DNA of 64,000 bases from Hamadaea sp013361475 (GCF_040654195.1 NZ_JBFAHM010000001.1:124001-188000), one strand, 5' to 3'; shown: positions 37,231-45,476, counted from the first letter of the stretch. The notes: generated from the letters alone by a model not told the origin. Translations and numbers: made by a program.

Positions 37231-37812
37231 TTACAGGTACTGGCCGGTGCCCCGGGCGTCGCCCGTGGGCGGCTGCTGGCCGGTGCCCGGCGTGAGCGTG
37301 AGGCCCGGCGGCAGCGCCCGCATCTGCTGCTGCCCGCCACGCATCTGCTCCAGTTGCATGCGGGCGGCCATCTGCTGGGCGACCAGCGCCGCCTGGATGC
37401 CGTGGAAGAGCCCTTCCAGCCAGCCGACCAGCTGCGCCTGGGCGATCCGGAGCTCCGCCTCGCTCGGCGTCGCGTCCCCCTCGAACGGCAGCGAGAGCCG
37501 CTCCAGTTCGTCGCGCAGTTCCGGGGCGAGCCCGTCCTCCAGCTCGACGATCGACCGCCGGTGGATCTCCTTGAGCCGGTGCCGGCCCGCCTCGTCGAGC
37601 GGCGCCGCCCGGACCTCCTCGAGCAGCTGCTTGATCATGCTGCCGATGCGCATCACCTTCGCGGGCTGCTCCACCAGGCGCGCCGGATCCTCCTCGGCCG
37701 GCTGACCCTCGCCCTGAGGCACCTCGACCGTGCCCACCGGACGCCCGTCCGGCCCGACGACGACGACCGTCGCCCGGTCGTCGTTACGGTCTTCTGCCCG
37801 TTCCTCAGCCAT
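37231..37812 (-). CDS. bpa: Bacterial proteasome activator Bpa/PafE
   Basis: This is a 193-residue protein of the DUF2587 family, the ATP-independent activator of the actinobacterial 20S proteasome (Rv3780 in M. tuberculosis). The helical core covers about 55-160. The last four residues are GQYL, the C-terminal motif that docks into the proteasome alpha ring and opens its gate. The ATG at 37812 has a GGAGGA ribosome site, and an in-frame frame 96 nt longer is not needed. Unstructured N- and C-terminal arms flank the core. It implies that this organism has a proteasome. Confidence 0.93.
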   Translation of the reverse strand: MAEERAEDRNDDRATVVVVGPDGRPVGTVEVPQGEGQPAEEDPARLVEQPAKVMRIGSMIKQLLEEVRAAPLDEAGRHRLKEIHRRSIVELEDGLAPELRDELERLSLPFEGDATPSEAELRIAQAQLVGWLEGLFHGIQAALVAQQMAARMQLEQMRGGQQQMRALPPGLTLTPGTGQQPPTGDARGTGQYL

Positions 37813-38000
37813 GAATCCTCCGCGCTCCGCCACCCGACCCCTCATGCCTATCACATCGCCGGACGCGTCGTCCGGGGGCGTATCGAGCCCCTCTCGATAA
37901 CAGTTCAATGATCAAGCATTGACCTAGTGGCATTTGACCGGTAGAACGCCGAAGTGGACTTTGCTCGCCGGGTCCTTGGGGGGCACCGCTTGGAGGACAT

Positions 38001-39194
38001 GTGAGTGAGATCGGCAATCCGCTAGTCCCACGGCGCAGCGCCCTGCGAGCCCTCGGCGGCCTGGCGCTCGGCGGGCTGACCGCGAGCGCGATGAGCGCCT
38101 GCGACAGCGCCGGTTCGGCGAGCGGCCCCACCGGGACGGTCTCGATCGGACTGCTGATCCCGCAGACCGACGAGCTGAAGGCGATCGGCTCCGACATCTA
38201 CGACGGGTTCAAGCTCTACACCGATCTCAACCAGCCGTTCGGCACCTACGACATCTCGATCGTGCAGGCGGAGGAGCGGGACAAGCCCGCCGACAGCAAG
38301 GCCGCCGTCGAGAACCTCATCAAGCAGGGTGTCTCCGCGATCGCCGGGGTGGCGCAGCCGGAGACGCTGCTCGCGATCCGCGACACCGTGGAAAACGCGC
38401 ACATTCCGCTGATCAGCGCGCACCAGAACCCGGCCTCGCTGCAGAGCGTACTGTGGATCTGGAGTTCGTCCTATGTGGGCAAGGAGCCGGGCGTCGCGCT
38501 CGGCCGCTACCTGCAGGCGACCGGGGCGAGCGTCGCCGTCGTCGGCTCCGCCGACCTTGTCAGCACCGACGCCGTCACCGGCTTCCACGAGGGCTACGCC
38601 AAGGCGATCGCCAAGGACCGCGTCTTCAAGACCAGCACGCAGAGCGTCGGCTCGATCGCGGCGGCCATCGAAGGCCTGGACCCGGACGCGGTGTTCTGCG
38701 CGCTGACGGGGGCGACCGCGTTCAATTTCATCAAGGCGCTGCGTGCGGCCGGGGTCAAAGCCGAGTTGTACGCCCCGGGCGATCTCACGGAGGGCTCGGC
38801 GTTGGACAGCGCGATCAGCAGCCTCGGTGAGAAGACGGCGACGGGCATCTACACGGCGATGAACTACTCGGCCGATCTCTCGAACGCGAGCAACCAGCTC
38901 TTCGCGTCCCGCTTCCGCGGGACCGTCCGCCGGACCCCCTCGGCGTACGCCGTCGCCGGGTGGGACGCCGCGCAGGCGCTCGACAAGGCGATCCGCGCAT
39001 GTGGCGACGCCCAGCCGTCGCGCGACCTGATCAACGCGAAGCTGGGCGGGTTGGGCCAGATCACCAGTCCCCGGGGCACGATCGCCTTCAACCAGACGCG
39101 TACGCCGTTGCAGAAGTGGTATCTGCGCCGGGTGATGAAGGACGGCCCGAAGCTGGCGAACGTGACCGTCCGGAGCCTGGCGACGCTGGGCTGA
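38001..39194 (+). CDS. Periplasmic-binding-protein-like lipoprotein (Peripla_BP_6 type)
   Basis: This is a 397-residue solute-binding protein of the branched-chain amino acid/amide type. The N-terminus has a twin-arginine-like RRSALRALGG and a lipobox-like SAC near residue 34, so it is likely exported folded and lipid-anchored. The two-lobed fold begins with TVSIGLLIPQTDELKAIG, and the hinge region includes VAVVGSADLVSTDAVTGF. The GTG start has a GGAGG site. No permease or ATPase gene is adjacent, so it may serve a remote transporter or act as a sensor. Confidence 0.85.
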   Translation: MSEIGNPLVPRRSALRALGGLALGGLTASAMSACDSAGSASGPTGTVSIGLLIPQTDELKAIGSDIYDGFKLYTDLNQPFGTYDISIVQAEERDKPADSKAAVENLIKQGVSAIAGVAQPETLLAIRDTVENAHIPLISAHQNPASLQSVLWIWSSSYVGKEPGVALGRYLQATGASVAVVGSADLVSTDAVTGFHEGYAKAIAKDRVFKTSTQSVGSIAAAIEGLDPDAVFCALTGATAFNFIKALRAAGVKAELYAPGDLTEGSALDSAISSLGEKTATGIYTAMNYSADLSNASNQLFASRFRGTVRRTPSAYAVAGWDAAQALDKAIRACGDAQPSRDLINAKLGGLGQITSPRGTIAFNQTRTPLQKWYLRRVMKDGPKLANVTVRSLATLG

Positions 39195-39258
39195 CCAGGT
39201 CGCCAGGCGGAACTGCTCGGGCGGGACTGCTCGGGGCCGGACTGCTCAGGCGGATCGA

Positions 39259-40062
39259 TCAGGCCGGGCGCAGTTCGGCGACGCAGCACTTCACGCTGCC
39301 GCCGCCCTTCTTCAGCTCGCTCAGGTCGACCTGCACCGGGCGGTAGCCGGCGGCGGCCAGCTTGGCGGCGTACGCCGTCGCCTCGGTGTTGACGAGGACG
39401 TTGCGTCCGTCGCTGACCAGGTTGAGGCCGAAGGCGAGGGCGTCAGCCTCATCGGCGAGCACGGCGTCCGGGAAGAGCTGCGCCAGAACCCGCTGGGAGC
39501 TGACCGAGAAGGCGCCCGGGTAGTAGGTGATCCGCTGGTCGTCGAGGACCGCCAGCGCGGTGTCCAAGTGGTAGAACCGCTCGTCGACCAGCCGCAGGGA
39601 GACCACCGGGCGGCCGAGCACCTCCTGGGCCTCCGCGTGCGCGGCGGTCTCCGTGCGGAAGCCGTGCCCGGCGAGGATCAGGCCTCGCCCCGGCAGGTAC
39701 GCGAAGTCGCCCTCACCCTCGTTGACCTGGGTTGGCGGCACGAACTTCCAGCCACCGGCGGACTCGTAGAAGGCCCGGTGGGCGTCGGCCTCGGCGGCGC
39801 GCTCGGCGTACTTGAACCGCGCGCCGTAGACGATCCCGTCGACGCTGAACGCACCGTTGGCCGCGAAGACCATGTCGGGCAGCCCGGCGACGGCCGGCAG
39901 CACGTGCACCTGATGGCCGAGGTCGAGCAGAGCAGTACGCAGGGACTCCCATTGCCGCACCGCACGGTCACGATCGACCGGCTGGTCGGCCCGCATCCAC
40001 GGGTTGATCTCGTACGCCACGGCGAAGTGCTCGGGCGGGCTCATCAGGTAGATCACGCTCAC
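39259..40062 (-). CDS. ddaH: Dimethylarginine dimethylaminohydrolase-like amidinotransferase-family enzyme
   Basis: This 267-residue enzyme has the five-bladed propeller fold of guanidine-modifying enzymes. Marks are PDMVFAANGAF near 62-73, GEGDF near 115, an FYHLDTAL segment holding the catalytic His and Asp, and the C-terminal Cys region KGGGSVKCCVAEL. It probably hydrolyses dimethylarginine or a related guanidine to citrulline. The GTG start lies 41 bp from a divergent Lrp/AsnC regulator, which likely controls it in response to an amino acid. Confidence 0.82.
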   Translation of the reverse strand: MSVIYLMSPPEHFAVAYEINPWMRADQPVDRDRAVRQWESLRTALLDLGHQVHVLPAVAGLPDMVFAANGAFSVDGIVYGARFKYAERAAEADAHRAFYESAGGWKFVPPTQVNEGEGDFAYLPGRGLILAGHGFRTETAAHAEAQEVLGRPVVSLRLVDERFYHLDTALAVLDDQRITYYPGAFSVSSQRVLAQLFPDAVLADEADALAFGLNLVSDGRNVLVNTEATAYAAKLAAAGYRPVQVDLSELKKGGGSVKCCVAELRPA

Positions 40063-40103
40063 CTACAGTAAGGAGGGCTTGGGGACGCGAACAGCCGTTA
40101 TTC

Positions 40104-40568
40104 ATGCGTCTGAGAGGCGAAACGTTGCAGCTTGACGAGGTCGACAAGCGAATCATTGCGTCGCTCGTGTCAGACGCCCGCGCCTCGTACGCGGAGATCG
40201 GCGCGATCGTGTCCTTGTCCGCCCCGGCGGTGAAACGACGGGTGGATCGGCTGCGCTCGGCCGGGGTCATCAAGGGCTTCACCGCGGTGGTCGACCCGGC
40301 CGCGGTGGGGTGGACGACCGAGGCGTTCGTCGAGCTCTTCTGCACCGGCCGGACGACGCCGGCGCAGATCGCCGTGGCGGCTCGGCGGCATCCTGAGGTC
40401 GTCGGGGCGTACACGATCTCCGGGCGGGCCGACGCGCTCGTGCATCTGCGCGCGGCCGACATCGCTCACCTGGAGCAGGCCCTCGAACGGTTGCGCGCCG
40501 AGCCCTTCGTCACCAGTACGCACAGCATGATCGTGCTGTCCCGGCTCGTCGAGAACCCAGTTCCATGA
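40104..40568 (+). CDS. Lrp/AsnC-family transcriptional regulator
   Basis: This 154-residue regulator has an N-terminal winged helix (LDEVDKRIIASLVSDARAS, then SAPAVKRRVDRLRSAGVI) and a C-terminal RAM/ACT-like ligand domain (about 70-145). Such proteins bind amino acids and assemble as octamers. It stands divergent from the DDAH-like gene, a common arrangement for a local regulator. An isolated AAGGAGG at 40070 is too far from the ATG to serve it. Its TGA stop is part of the TGATCA that begins an intergenic repeat. Confidence 0.92.
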   Translation: MRLRGETLQLDEVDKRIIASLVSDARASYAEIGAIVSLSAPAVKRRVDRLRSAGVIKGFTAVVDPAAVGWTTEAFVELFCTGRTTPAQIAVAARRHPEVVGAYTISGRADALVHLRAADIAHLEQALERLRAEPFVTSTHSMIVLSRLVENPVP

Positions 40569-40640
40569 TCATCGCGCCTACCACGTCGTAAATTCGGGCA
40601 TTTTGCCGAGCGAAGCAGCATGGCTGACGCAATGATCACC
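40563..40640 (-). repeat. Intergenic palindrome, family 2, copy G
   Basis: This element is the inverted homologue of 22179-22257, about three quarters identical by eye. Arms carry ATGATCAT and its partner GCAATGATCACC. It lies in a convergent gap, and its first TGATCA supplies the stop codon of the Lrp-type gene. Confidence 0.7.
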
Positions 40641-40666
40641 TCCTGCGAGGAGGCAAGCGGGGGGCG

Positions 40667-41686
40667 CTACAGGTACATGCCGGTGCGCTCGGGGAGCGCG
40701 GGCTTGTCGCCTTCGCTGTAGAACCGCTTGCCCCCGAACTCGCCCTGCAGCCGGTCGTCGAGTTCGTCGGCGAGCCCGGTCATGACCTGGATCGCCAGCA
40801 CGAGGTGGGTGGCCTGGAAGCGGCGGCCCATCACCGGCACCGATGCCCAGACGGTCCCGTTCGTGCAGTAGAGCCGGCCGATGGGCATCCGGTTGGTCAG
40901 GTCGGAGAGCCGGACGAACAGCTGCTCGTTCGGCTCGACCTCGGTGAGCAGCGGCGAGAAGACGTCAATCAGCGGCGGGTTGTCCCGGACCTTCACGAAG
41001 ACCATGGCGGAGCCCGCCCGGATGCCGATGTCGCCGTCCTGGTCGACGGTCAGCTCCTCCGGGGTGGTCTTGAGCAGCGCCGCGACCACGGTACGCACGC
41101 GTTCGGCGAGGTCGAGGCCGTCCTCGTCGCCGTCTTCACCGTCGGCCAGGTCGAGGTCGGCCTCCGACAGGGCGAGCGAGGACTCGGGCCGGGCGGTGCC
41201 CAGGCCGGTGAGCGTGATCGACTCCTCTTCCTCGTCCCGCGCGCCGTAGACGACGAAGGCCGGGTGCGGGGCGCCGTAGACGTCCCGCAGCGTCCGGGTC
41301 AGCGTCACGGCCAGCTGCGGCGCGAGGTCGGACGTGGCGGTCTGGCCGAAGTGTTCGCGGGAGCCCGGGATGACGCCGGGCGGCGACCAGCCCAGCTCGA
41401 TCATCGCCGCGACCGCGCTCCGGTCGAGCTTGTAGCCCGACGGCAGGAGGCCGTTGCCGACCGCCATCGCCGACAGGAGGTTGTCCTCGCCGACGGTCAC
41501 CCCGACCGAGTAGACGACGTCGCCGGTCCCGTAGGCGGTCGGGTCGACCGTCAGGAAGAGTTCCGACTTCGGCGGCAGCGTGGGCAGGGCGTCCGCCAGT
41601 GCGCCGGCGAAGTCCCGCCACGCCTGGGTCACCTTCGCGGCCAGGTCGGACGTGGTGGGTTCGTCCAGCAGATGGAACTCGGTCAT
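40667..41686 (-). CDS. YbjN/CesT-like (TY-Chap type) protein
   Basis: This is a 339-residue soluble protein in which two alpha-beta domains can be seen: an N-terminal one (about 1-150, TEFHLLDEPTTSDLAAKV onward) and a C-terminal one (about 220-335) with VEPNEQLFVRLSDLTNRM and a beta strand TVWASVPVMG. The C-terminal half resembles YbjN or type III chaperone-like folds that actinobacterial annotations call TY-Chap. An acidic linker (LDLADGEDGDEDGLDL) joins them. The ATG at 41686 is chosen by its GGAGG site. The role, possibly peptide binding, is unproven. Confidence 0.5.
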   Translation of the reverse strand: MTEFHLLDEPTTSDLAAKVTQAWRDFAGALADALPTLPPKSELFLTVDPTAYGTGDVVYSVGVTVGEDNLLSAMAVGNGLLPSGYKLDRSAVAAMIELGWSPPGVIPGSREHFGQTATSDLAPQLAVTLTRTLRDVYGAPHPAFVVYGARDEEEESITLTGLGTARPESSLALSEADLDLADGEDGDEDGLDLAERVRTVVAALLKTTPEELTVDQDGDIGIRAGSAMVFVKVRDNPPLIDVFSPLLTEVEPNEQLFVRLSDLTNRMPIGRLYCTNGTVWASVPVMGRRFQATHLVLAIQVMTGLADELDDRLQGEFGGKRFYSEGDKPALPERTGMYL

Positions 41687-41806
41687 GACGGGCCTCCGAT
41701 CCAGTCCCCGCAACCCTACCCACGCCGATATCGTTTGCGGCATCGCATGGTTGGTAGGCCGACAGAACGCATTTCTGGCGGCTCGGCCGAGAGCCTCCCC
41801 GGCGCC

Positions 41807-41812
41807 TACTGT
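41807..41812 (+). promoter_or_regulatory. -10 box of leaderless mobA-like transcript
   Basis: TACTGT lies 7 nt before the ATG at 41820, and no ribosome site is present. Confidence 0.45.
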
Positions 41813-41819
41813 TGGGCAC

Positions 41820-42422
41820 ATGACATTTGCGGCCGTTGTGCTCGCCGGCGGAGCGGCCCGGCGGCTGGGCGGTGTGGCGAAGCCGTTGCTCACCGTCGAG
41901 GGCAGTGCTCTCCTCGCCCGCGTCCTGGCCGCCGTTCCCGACGCCCGACCCCGCGTCGTGGTCGGCCGGGTCGGCGAGGTTCCGCCGGACGTCGTGGTCA
42001 CCGTGGAGGATCCGCCCGGCGCTGGTCCGGTGCCCGCCCTCCGCGCCGGGGTGGCGCTCGTGCCGGAGGATGTCCAGACGGTGGCCGTCCTCGCCGCCGA
42101 TCTGCCCTTCCTCACCTCGGGCACGGTCCGCGCATTGCGTACCGCCCTGGGCGATCAGGAGGCCGCCGTGCTGCTCGACGCCGAGGGCCGCCGCCAGCAC
42201 CTCGTCGCGTGCTGGCGCTTGGGCGCGCTGCGAGCAGCGCTGGAGACCACGTCGCCCCGGGTCCGCGATCTCTATCCGGTACGCACAGCGGAAGTGCCCC
42301 CCGCGCAAGCGCGGCTCCCGGAGTACCTCGACTGCGACACCCCGGCCGACCTCGACCTGGCCCGGCGGCTGGCCGCTCAGAACCCGAGTTCGTCGAGTTC
42401 GGCGAGCACAGCCGAGCGGTAG
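41820..42422 (+). CDS. mobA: MobA-like nucleotidyltransferase (molybdenum cofactor guanylyltransferase)
   Basis: This is a 200-residue NTP-transferase with the nucleotide-binding start VVLAGGAARRLGGVAKPLL at 6-24 and an acidic metal site in LAADLPFLTSG. The family attaches GMP to molybdopterin to make the guanine dinucleotide cofactor. The molybdopterin genes moaA and moaD lie 2-3 kb away, which supports the call, although a MocA-like CMP transfer is possible. The last 46 bp overlap the convergent fructosamine kinase gene. Confidence 0.82.
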   Translation: MTFAAVVLAGGAARRLGGVAKPLLTVEGSALLARVLAAVPDARPRVVVGRVGEVPPDVVVTVEDPPGAGPVPALRAGVALVPEDVQTVAVLAADLPFLTSGTVRALRTALGDQEAAVLLDAEGRRQHLVACWRLGALRAALETTSPRVRDLYPVRTAEVPPAQARLPEYLDCDTPADLDLARRLAAQNPSSSSSASTAER

Positions 42423-43258
42423 CCGCCGCCGAACAGGGCGGTGTGCACCAGCATGAGGAAGAGCCGGTGGCAGGGCAGCACGGCGCGCCACCCGCTCGGC
42501 AGCGGAAACTCCTCCTCGTACGCCTCCAGAACGACGCCGAGGTAGGCCACCCCGCCGAACAGTCCGAGGCAGGCGATGTCGGTCAGCCGGTTCCCGCCGT
42601 GCGCGGCCGGATCGACGAGCCAGCCGCGGCCGGACTCGTCCCACAGCACGTTGCCCGGCCACAGATCCCCGTGCAGCCGGGCGGGCGGTTCGCCGGGGTC
42701 GAAGTCGCCGAGCCGCTCGGCCAGGCGCTCGACGCGGGCCAGATCGTCGGTTTCCAGAGCGCCGCTCTCCTGGGAGAGCACCGCGTACGGCAGGAGCCGG
42801 CGGGCGGCGTACCAGGCGCTCCAGGGGCCGTCGCTGGGCGTGTTGTCCATCGGCAGTGAGCCGATGAAGCCCGGCCAGGGCGCGCCGAACGAGTCCGCTC
42901 CGGCCGCGTGTAGCCGGGCGAGTTCCCGGCCGAACCGGGCGGCGCCGGCCTCGGTCGGCTCGCCGGGCTCGACCCACTCCAGGGCGATCAACTCGGGGAG
43001 GGCGACGACCACCTCGGGCACCGGCACCGCGCCCGCCGCCCGGAGCCAGGTCAACCCGCTCGCCTCGGCCTCGAAGAACCCCGGCGGCGGTCCCTCCGGA
43101 TGCGGCCAGGTCTTGGCGAACAGCGAGGTCCCGTCGTCGAGCGTCAACCGGCTGGCGCTGCTGATCGATCCGCCGCCGACCGGCGTCTCCCGGATCCGCT
43201 GGTGCGTCAGGAACGTCGGCAAGAGGTGCGGATGCTCCCGCAGGAAGGCGAAGTCCAC
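42377..43258 (-). CDS. Fructosamine kinase-family protein
   Basis: This is a 293-residue small-molecule kinase of the fructosamine/ketosamine kinase family. The aminoglycoside phosphotransferase-like signature LHGDLWPGNVLWDESGRGW is followed by the metal-binding VDPAAHGG. It probably phosphorylates glycated amines or proteins for repair. The GTG start at 43258 has a TAACGT hexamer 7 nt upstream on the minus strand. Its 3' end overlaps the convergent mobA-like gene by 46 bp. Confidence 0.92.
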   Translation of the reverse strand: MDFAFLREHPHLLPTFLTHQRIRETPVGGGSISSASRLTLDDGTSLFAKTWPHPEGPPPGFFEAEASGLTWLRAAGAVPVPEVVVALPELIALEWVEPGEPTEAGAARFGRELARLHAAGADSFGAPWPGFIGSLPMDNTPSDGPWSAWYAARRLLPYAVLSQESGALETDDLARVERLAERLGDFDPGEPPARLHGDLWPGNVLWDESGRGWLVDPAAHGGNRLTDIACLGLFGGVAYLGVVLEAYEEEFPLPSGWRAVLPCHRLFLMLVHTALFGGGYRSAVLAELDELGF

Positions 43259-43268
43259 TCCGAAGACG

Positions 43269-44312
43269 TTAGGCCGCCGCGTCCGATTCGGTGAACCGGC
43301 CGCGCCGGGCAGTGCGGTCGCGCTGGCCGAGGTCCCGGTCGCTCAGGTCCCGTTGGCTGGGCCAGCGGCCGAGGGTCGAGCCGGGTAGCCCCCGCAGCAT
43401 CGCGTCGCGGATGAGGGTGGCCAGCGAGTAGGTCCCGTCGGCCGCCAACGCGCGATCCAGGGCGACCCCGGCCAGCGGCCCGTTGCCGTCGCGCCAGGCC
43501 GCGAAGGCGAGCAGCGTCGCCGCTGGAGCGACGAGACTCGGCTCGGCCCGCCGGGTCACATCGGTCCACAGGCTCATCTGCCACGATTCGTGATCAGTGC
43601 TCTCCCAGGCCCGGTCCCGGACCGGCAGCGAGTGCAGCAGCAGGGTCAGCCACGCGATCTGCTCATCGGTCAGGCGTACGCCCCGGCGTCCGGCCGCGAG
43701 CGCGGCGTCCACGGCGAGGAAGCCCGCCGCGCGGACCGCGGGCAGGCCGTCGCGGACGCCGTTGTCCCAGGCGCGCTGGATCAGCCGGGTCAGCCGCCGC
43801 CCGGCCAGGTCGACCGCCCGGCTCATCGCCCGTGCGGCCGAGCCGGTCACCGGCGCGACCTGAGCACGCAACGAGTCCCGATCGGGCAGCGCGGTCAGCC
43901 CGGCCACGGTGGCCTCCGCGGGAACCGGGCTCGCCGCCGCGTCGAACGGGAAGCCGTCCGGCGGAGTGCACTGCTCACAGGAGGCGCAGAAGCACCGGTC
44001 CCCGGTTACGCGGACCGCCGCCAGCAGCGGAACGGGGAGCCGGTCGCGTACCCGCTCGATCACGGGACCGACCGCCTCCGCCTCCCCGTACGCCGCGAGC
44101 AGCACCGCTTCGACCGGCGCTCGCCCGAGCACCTCCGCCACCGCGGCGGCGAGCCCGCGCACGTCGGGGTCCAGATCCCAGCGCTGGACCACGGCGACGG
44201 TGGCGTCCCGGAGACCGACGACCACGAGGCTGTCGGCCGGGTGGAAGCCCAGCAGGTAGGGGACGGCAGCGGCCAGATCGGCGGGGTTCCGCAGGGTCAG
44301 CGTCGGGGTCAT
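43269..44312 (-). CDS. DUF4192-family protein
   Basis: This is a 347-residue protein with the family start LRNPADLAAAVPYLLGFHPADSLVVVGL. Mid-protein there is a CFCASCEQCTPP cysteine cluster near 118-127, suggestive of metal binding, and the C-terminal half is helical (LIQRAWDNGVRDGLPAVR, then LTLLLHSLPVRDRAWE). The family is widespread in actinobacteria and has no known function. It is divergent from moaA, and a cluster of DnaA-box-like sequences lies between them. Confidence 0.85.
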   Translation of the reverse strand: MTPTLTLRNPADLAAAVPYLLGFHPADSLVVVGLRDATVAVVQRWDLDPDVRGLAAAVAEVLGRAPVEAVLLAAYGEAEAVGPVIERVRDRLPVPLLAAVRVTGDRCFCASCEQCTPPDGFPFDAAASPVPAEATVAGLTALPDRDSLRAQVAPVTGSAARAMSRAVDLAGRRLTRLIQRAWDNGVRDGLPAVRAAGFLAVDAALAAGRRGVRLTDEQIAWLTLLLHSLPVRDRAWESTDHESWQMSLWTDVTRRAEPSLVAPAATLLAFAAWRDGNGPLAGVALDRALAADGTYSLATLIRDAMLRGLPGSTLGRWPSQRDLSDRDLGQRDRTARRGRFTESDAAA

Positions 44313-44351
44313 GCGCCCAGGATCTCGGCGGGCACGGCCGGGGTCGAGCGT

Positions 44352-44387
44352 TGTGGATCATGCTGTGGATAACCCGCGTTATCCACA
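44352..44387. promoter_or_regulatory. Three DnaA-box-like sequences
   Basis: TTATCCACA occurs perfectly on the plus strand at 44379-44387 and perfectly on the minus strand at 44364-44372, forming a dyad with 11-bp arms (44363-44373 and 44378-44388). A third box with one mismatch lies at 44352-44360. They sit in the divergent promoter region of DUF4192 and moaA, so DnaA could regulate here. Chance is not excluded. Confidence 0.5.
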
Positions 44388-44468
44388 GGAGGCGCCCGTT
44401 TGCGCTGTTCCAAGCCCACTGGGCGGACGCGGCCCAGGGTGGTGCGTCGTCCTGACACACTCTCGCGT

Positions 44469-44474
44469 TACCGT
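44469..44474 (+). promoter_or_regulatory. -10 box of leaderless moaA transcript
   Basis: TACCGT lies exactly 6 nt before the GTG at 44481. No ribosome site is present. Confidence 0.55.
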
Positions 44475-44480
44475 CGAACG

Positions 44481-45476
44481 GTGACCTTCGGATTGCTGGA
44501 CCGCTTCGGGCGGCGCGCCACGGATCTGCGCGTCTCGCTGACGGATCGCTGCAATCTGCGCTGCTCCTACTGCATGCCGGTGGAGGGCCTGCCCTGGTTG
44601 CCCCGGGCCGAGATGCTCACCGACGCAGAGATCGTCCGGCTGATCACGGTGGCGGTCGAGCGGCTCGGGGTGACGGAGATCCGGTTCACCGGGGGTGAGC
44701 CGCTGCTGCGCCCAGGCCTGACCGAGATCGTGGCCGCCACGGCCCGTCTGCACCCCCGGCCACACCTCGCGCTCACGACCAACGGCATCGGGCTCGACCG
44801 GCTGGCCGATGGATTGGCCGCGGCCGGGCTCGACCGGGTCAACGTCTCGATCGACACGCTCCGGGCCGATCGGTTCGCCCAGATCACCCATCGCGACCGG
44901 CACGCGGCGGTGCTGGCCGGGATCACCGGCGCGGCCGAGGCCGGGCTGACCCCCGTCAAGCTCAACGCCGTCCTGCTGCGCGGGATCAACGACGACGAGG
45001 CGCCCGACCTGCTCCGATTCGCCGTCGCCCACGGCTACGAGCTGCGGTTCATCGAGCAGATGCCGCTCGATGCCCAGCACGGCTGGTCGCGGGAGCAGAT
45101 GATCACCGCCGACGAGATCCAGGCCTCGCTGGCCGCTCAGTTCGACCTGACGCCGGACCCGAGCCCACGCGCGGGCGCGCCGGCGGAGACCTTCCTGGTC
45201 GACGGCGGACCGGCGAAGGTCGGCATCATCGCCAGCGTCACCCGCCCGTTCTGCGGTGACTGTGACCGCACACGGCTCACCGCCGACGGGCAGATCCGCA
45301 ATTGCTTGTTCGCGACCGAGGAGAGCGACCTCCGGAGCGCGCTGCGGAGCGGGGCGGACGACGCCGACCTGGCCGAGCGGTGGCGCGCCGCGATGTGGGG
45401 CAAGCGCGCCGGGCACGGCATCGACAATCCAGATTTCCTGCAGCCCGCGCGGGGCATGTCAGCGATCGGAGGCTGA
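44481..45476 (+). CDS. moaA: GTP 3',8-cyclase MoaA
   Basis: This 331-residue radical SAM enzyme catalyses the first step of molybdopterin synthesis from GTP. The N-terminal [4Fe-4S] cluster is bound by CNLRCSYC at residues 24-31. The C-terminal cluster motif is FCGDCDRTRLTADGQIRNCL. The chain ends in Gly-Gly, needed for activity in MoaA. The GTG at 44481 gives the family's normal N-terminus. The moaD gene follows with no gap. Confidence 0.97.
   Translation: MTFGLLDRFGRRATDLRVSLTDRCNLRCSYCMPVEGLPWLPRAEMLTDAEIVRLITVAVERLGVTEIRFTGGEPLLRPGLTEIVAATARLHPRPHLALTTNGIGLDRLADGLAAAGLDRVNVSIDTLRADRFAQITHRDRHAAVLAGITGAAEAGLTPVKLNAVLLRGINDDEAPDLLRFAVAHGYELRFIEQMPLDAQHGWSREQMITADEIQASLAAQFDLTPDPSPRAGAPAETFLVDGGPAKVGIIASVTRPFCGDCDRTRLTADGQIRNCLFATEESDLRSALRSGADDADLAERWRAAMWGKRAGHGIDNPDFLQPARGMSAIGG

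Noticed and set aside
39200..39250. Three GGACTGCTC-like direct repeats after the solute-binding gene
   Set aside because: Only three short, imperfect units that do not extend; no structure or function can be supported.
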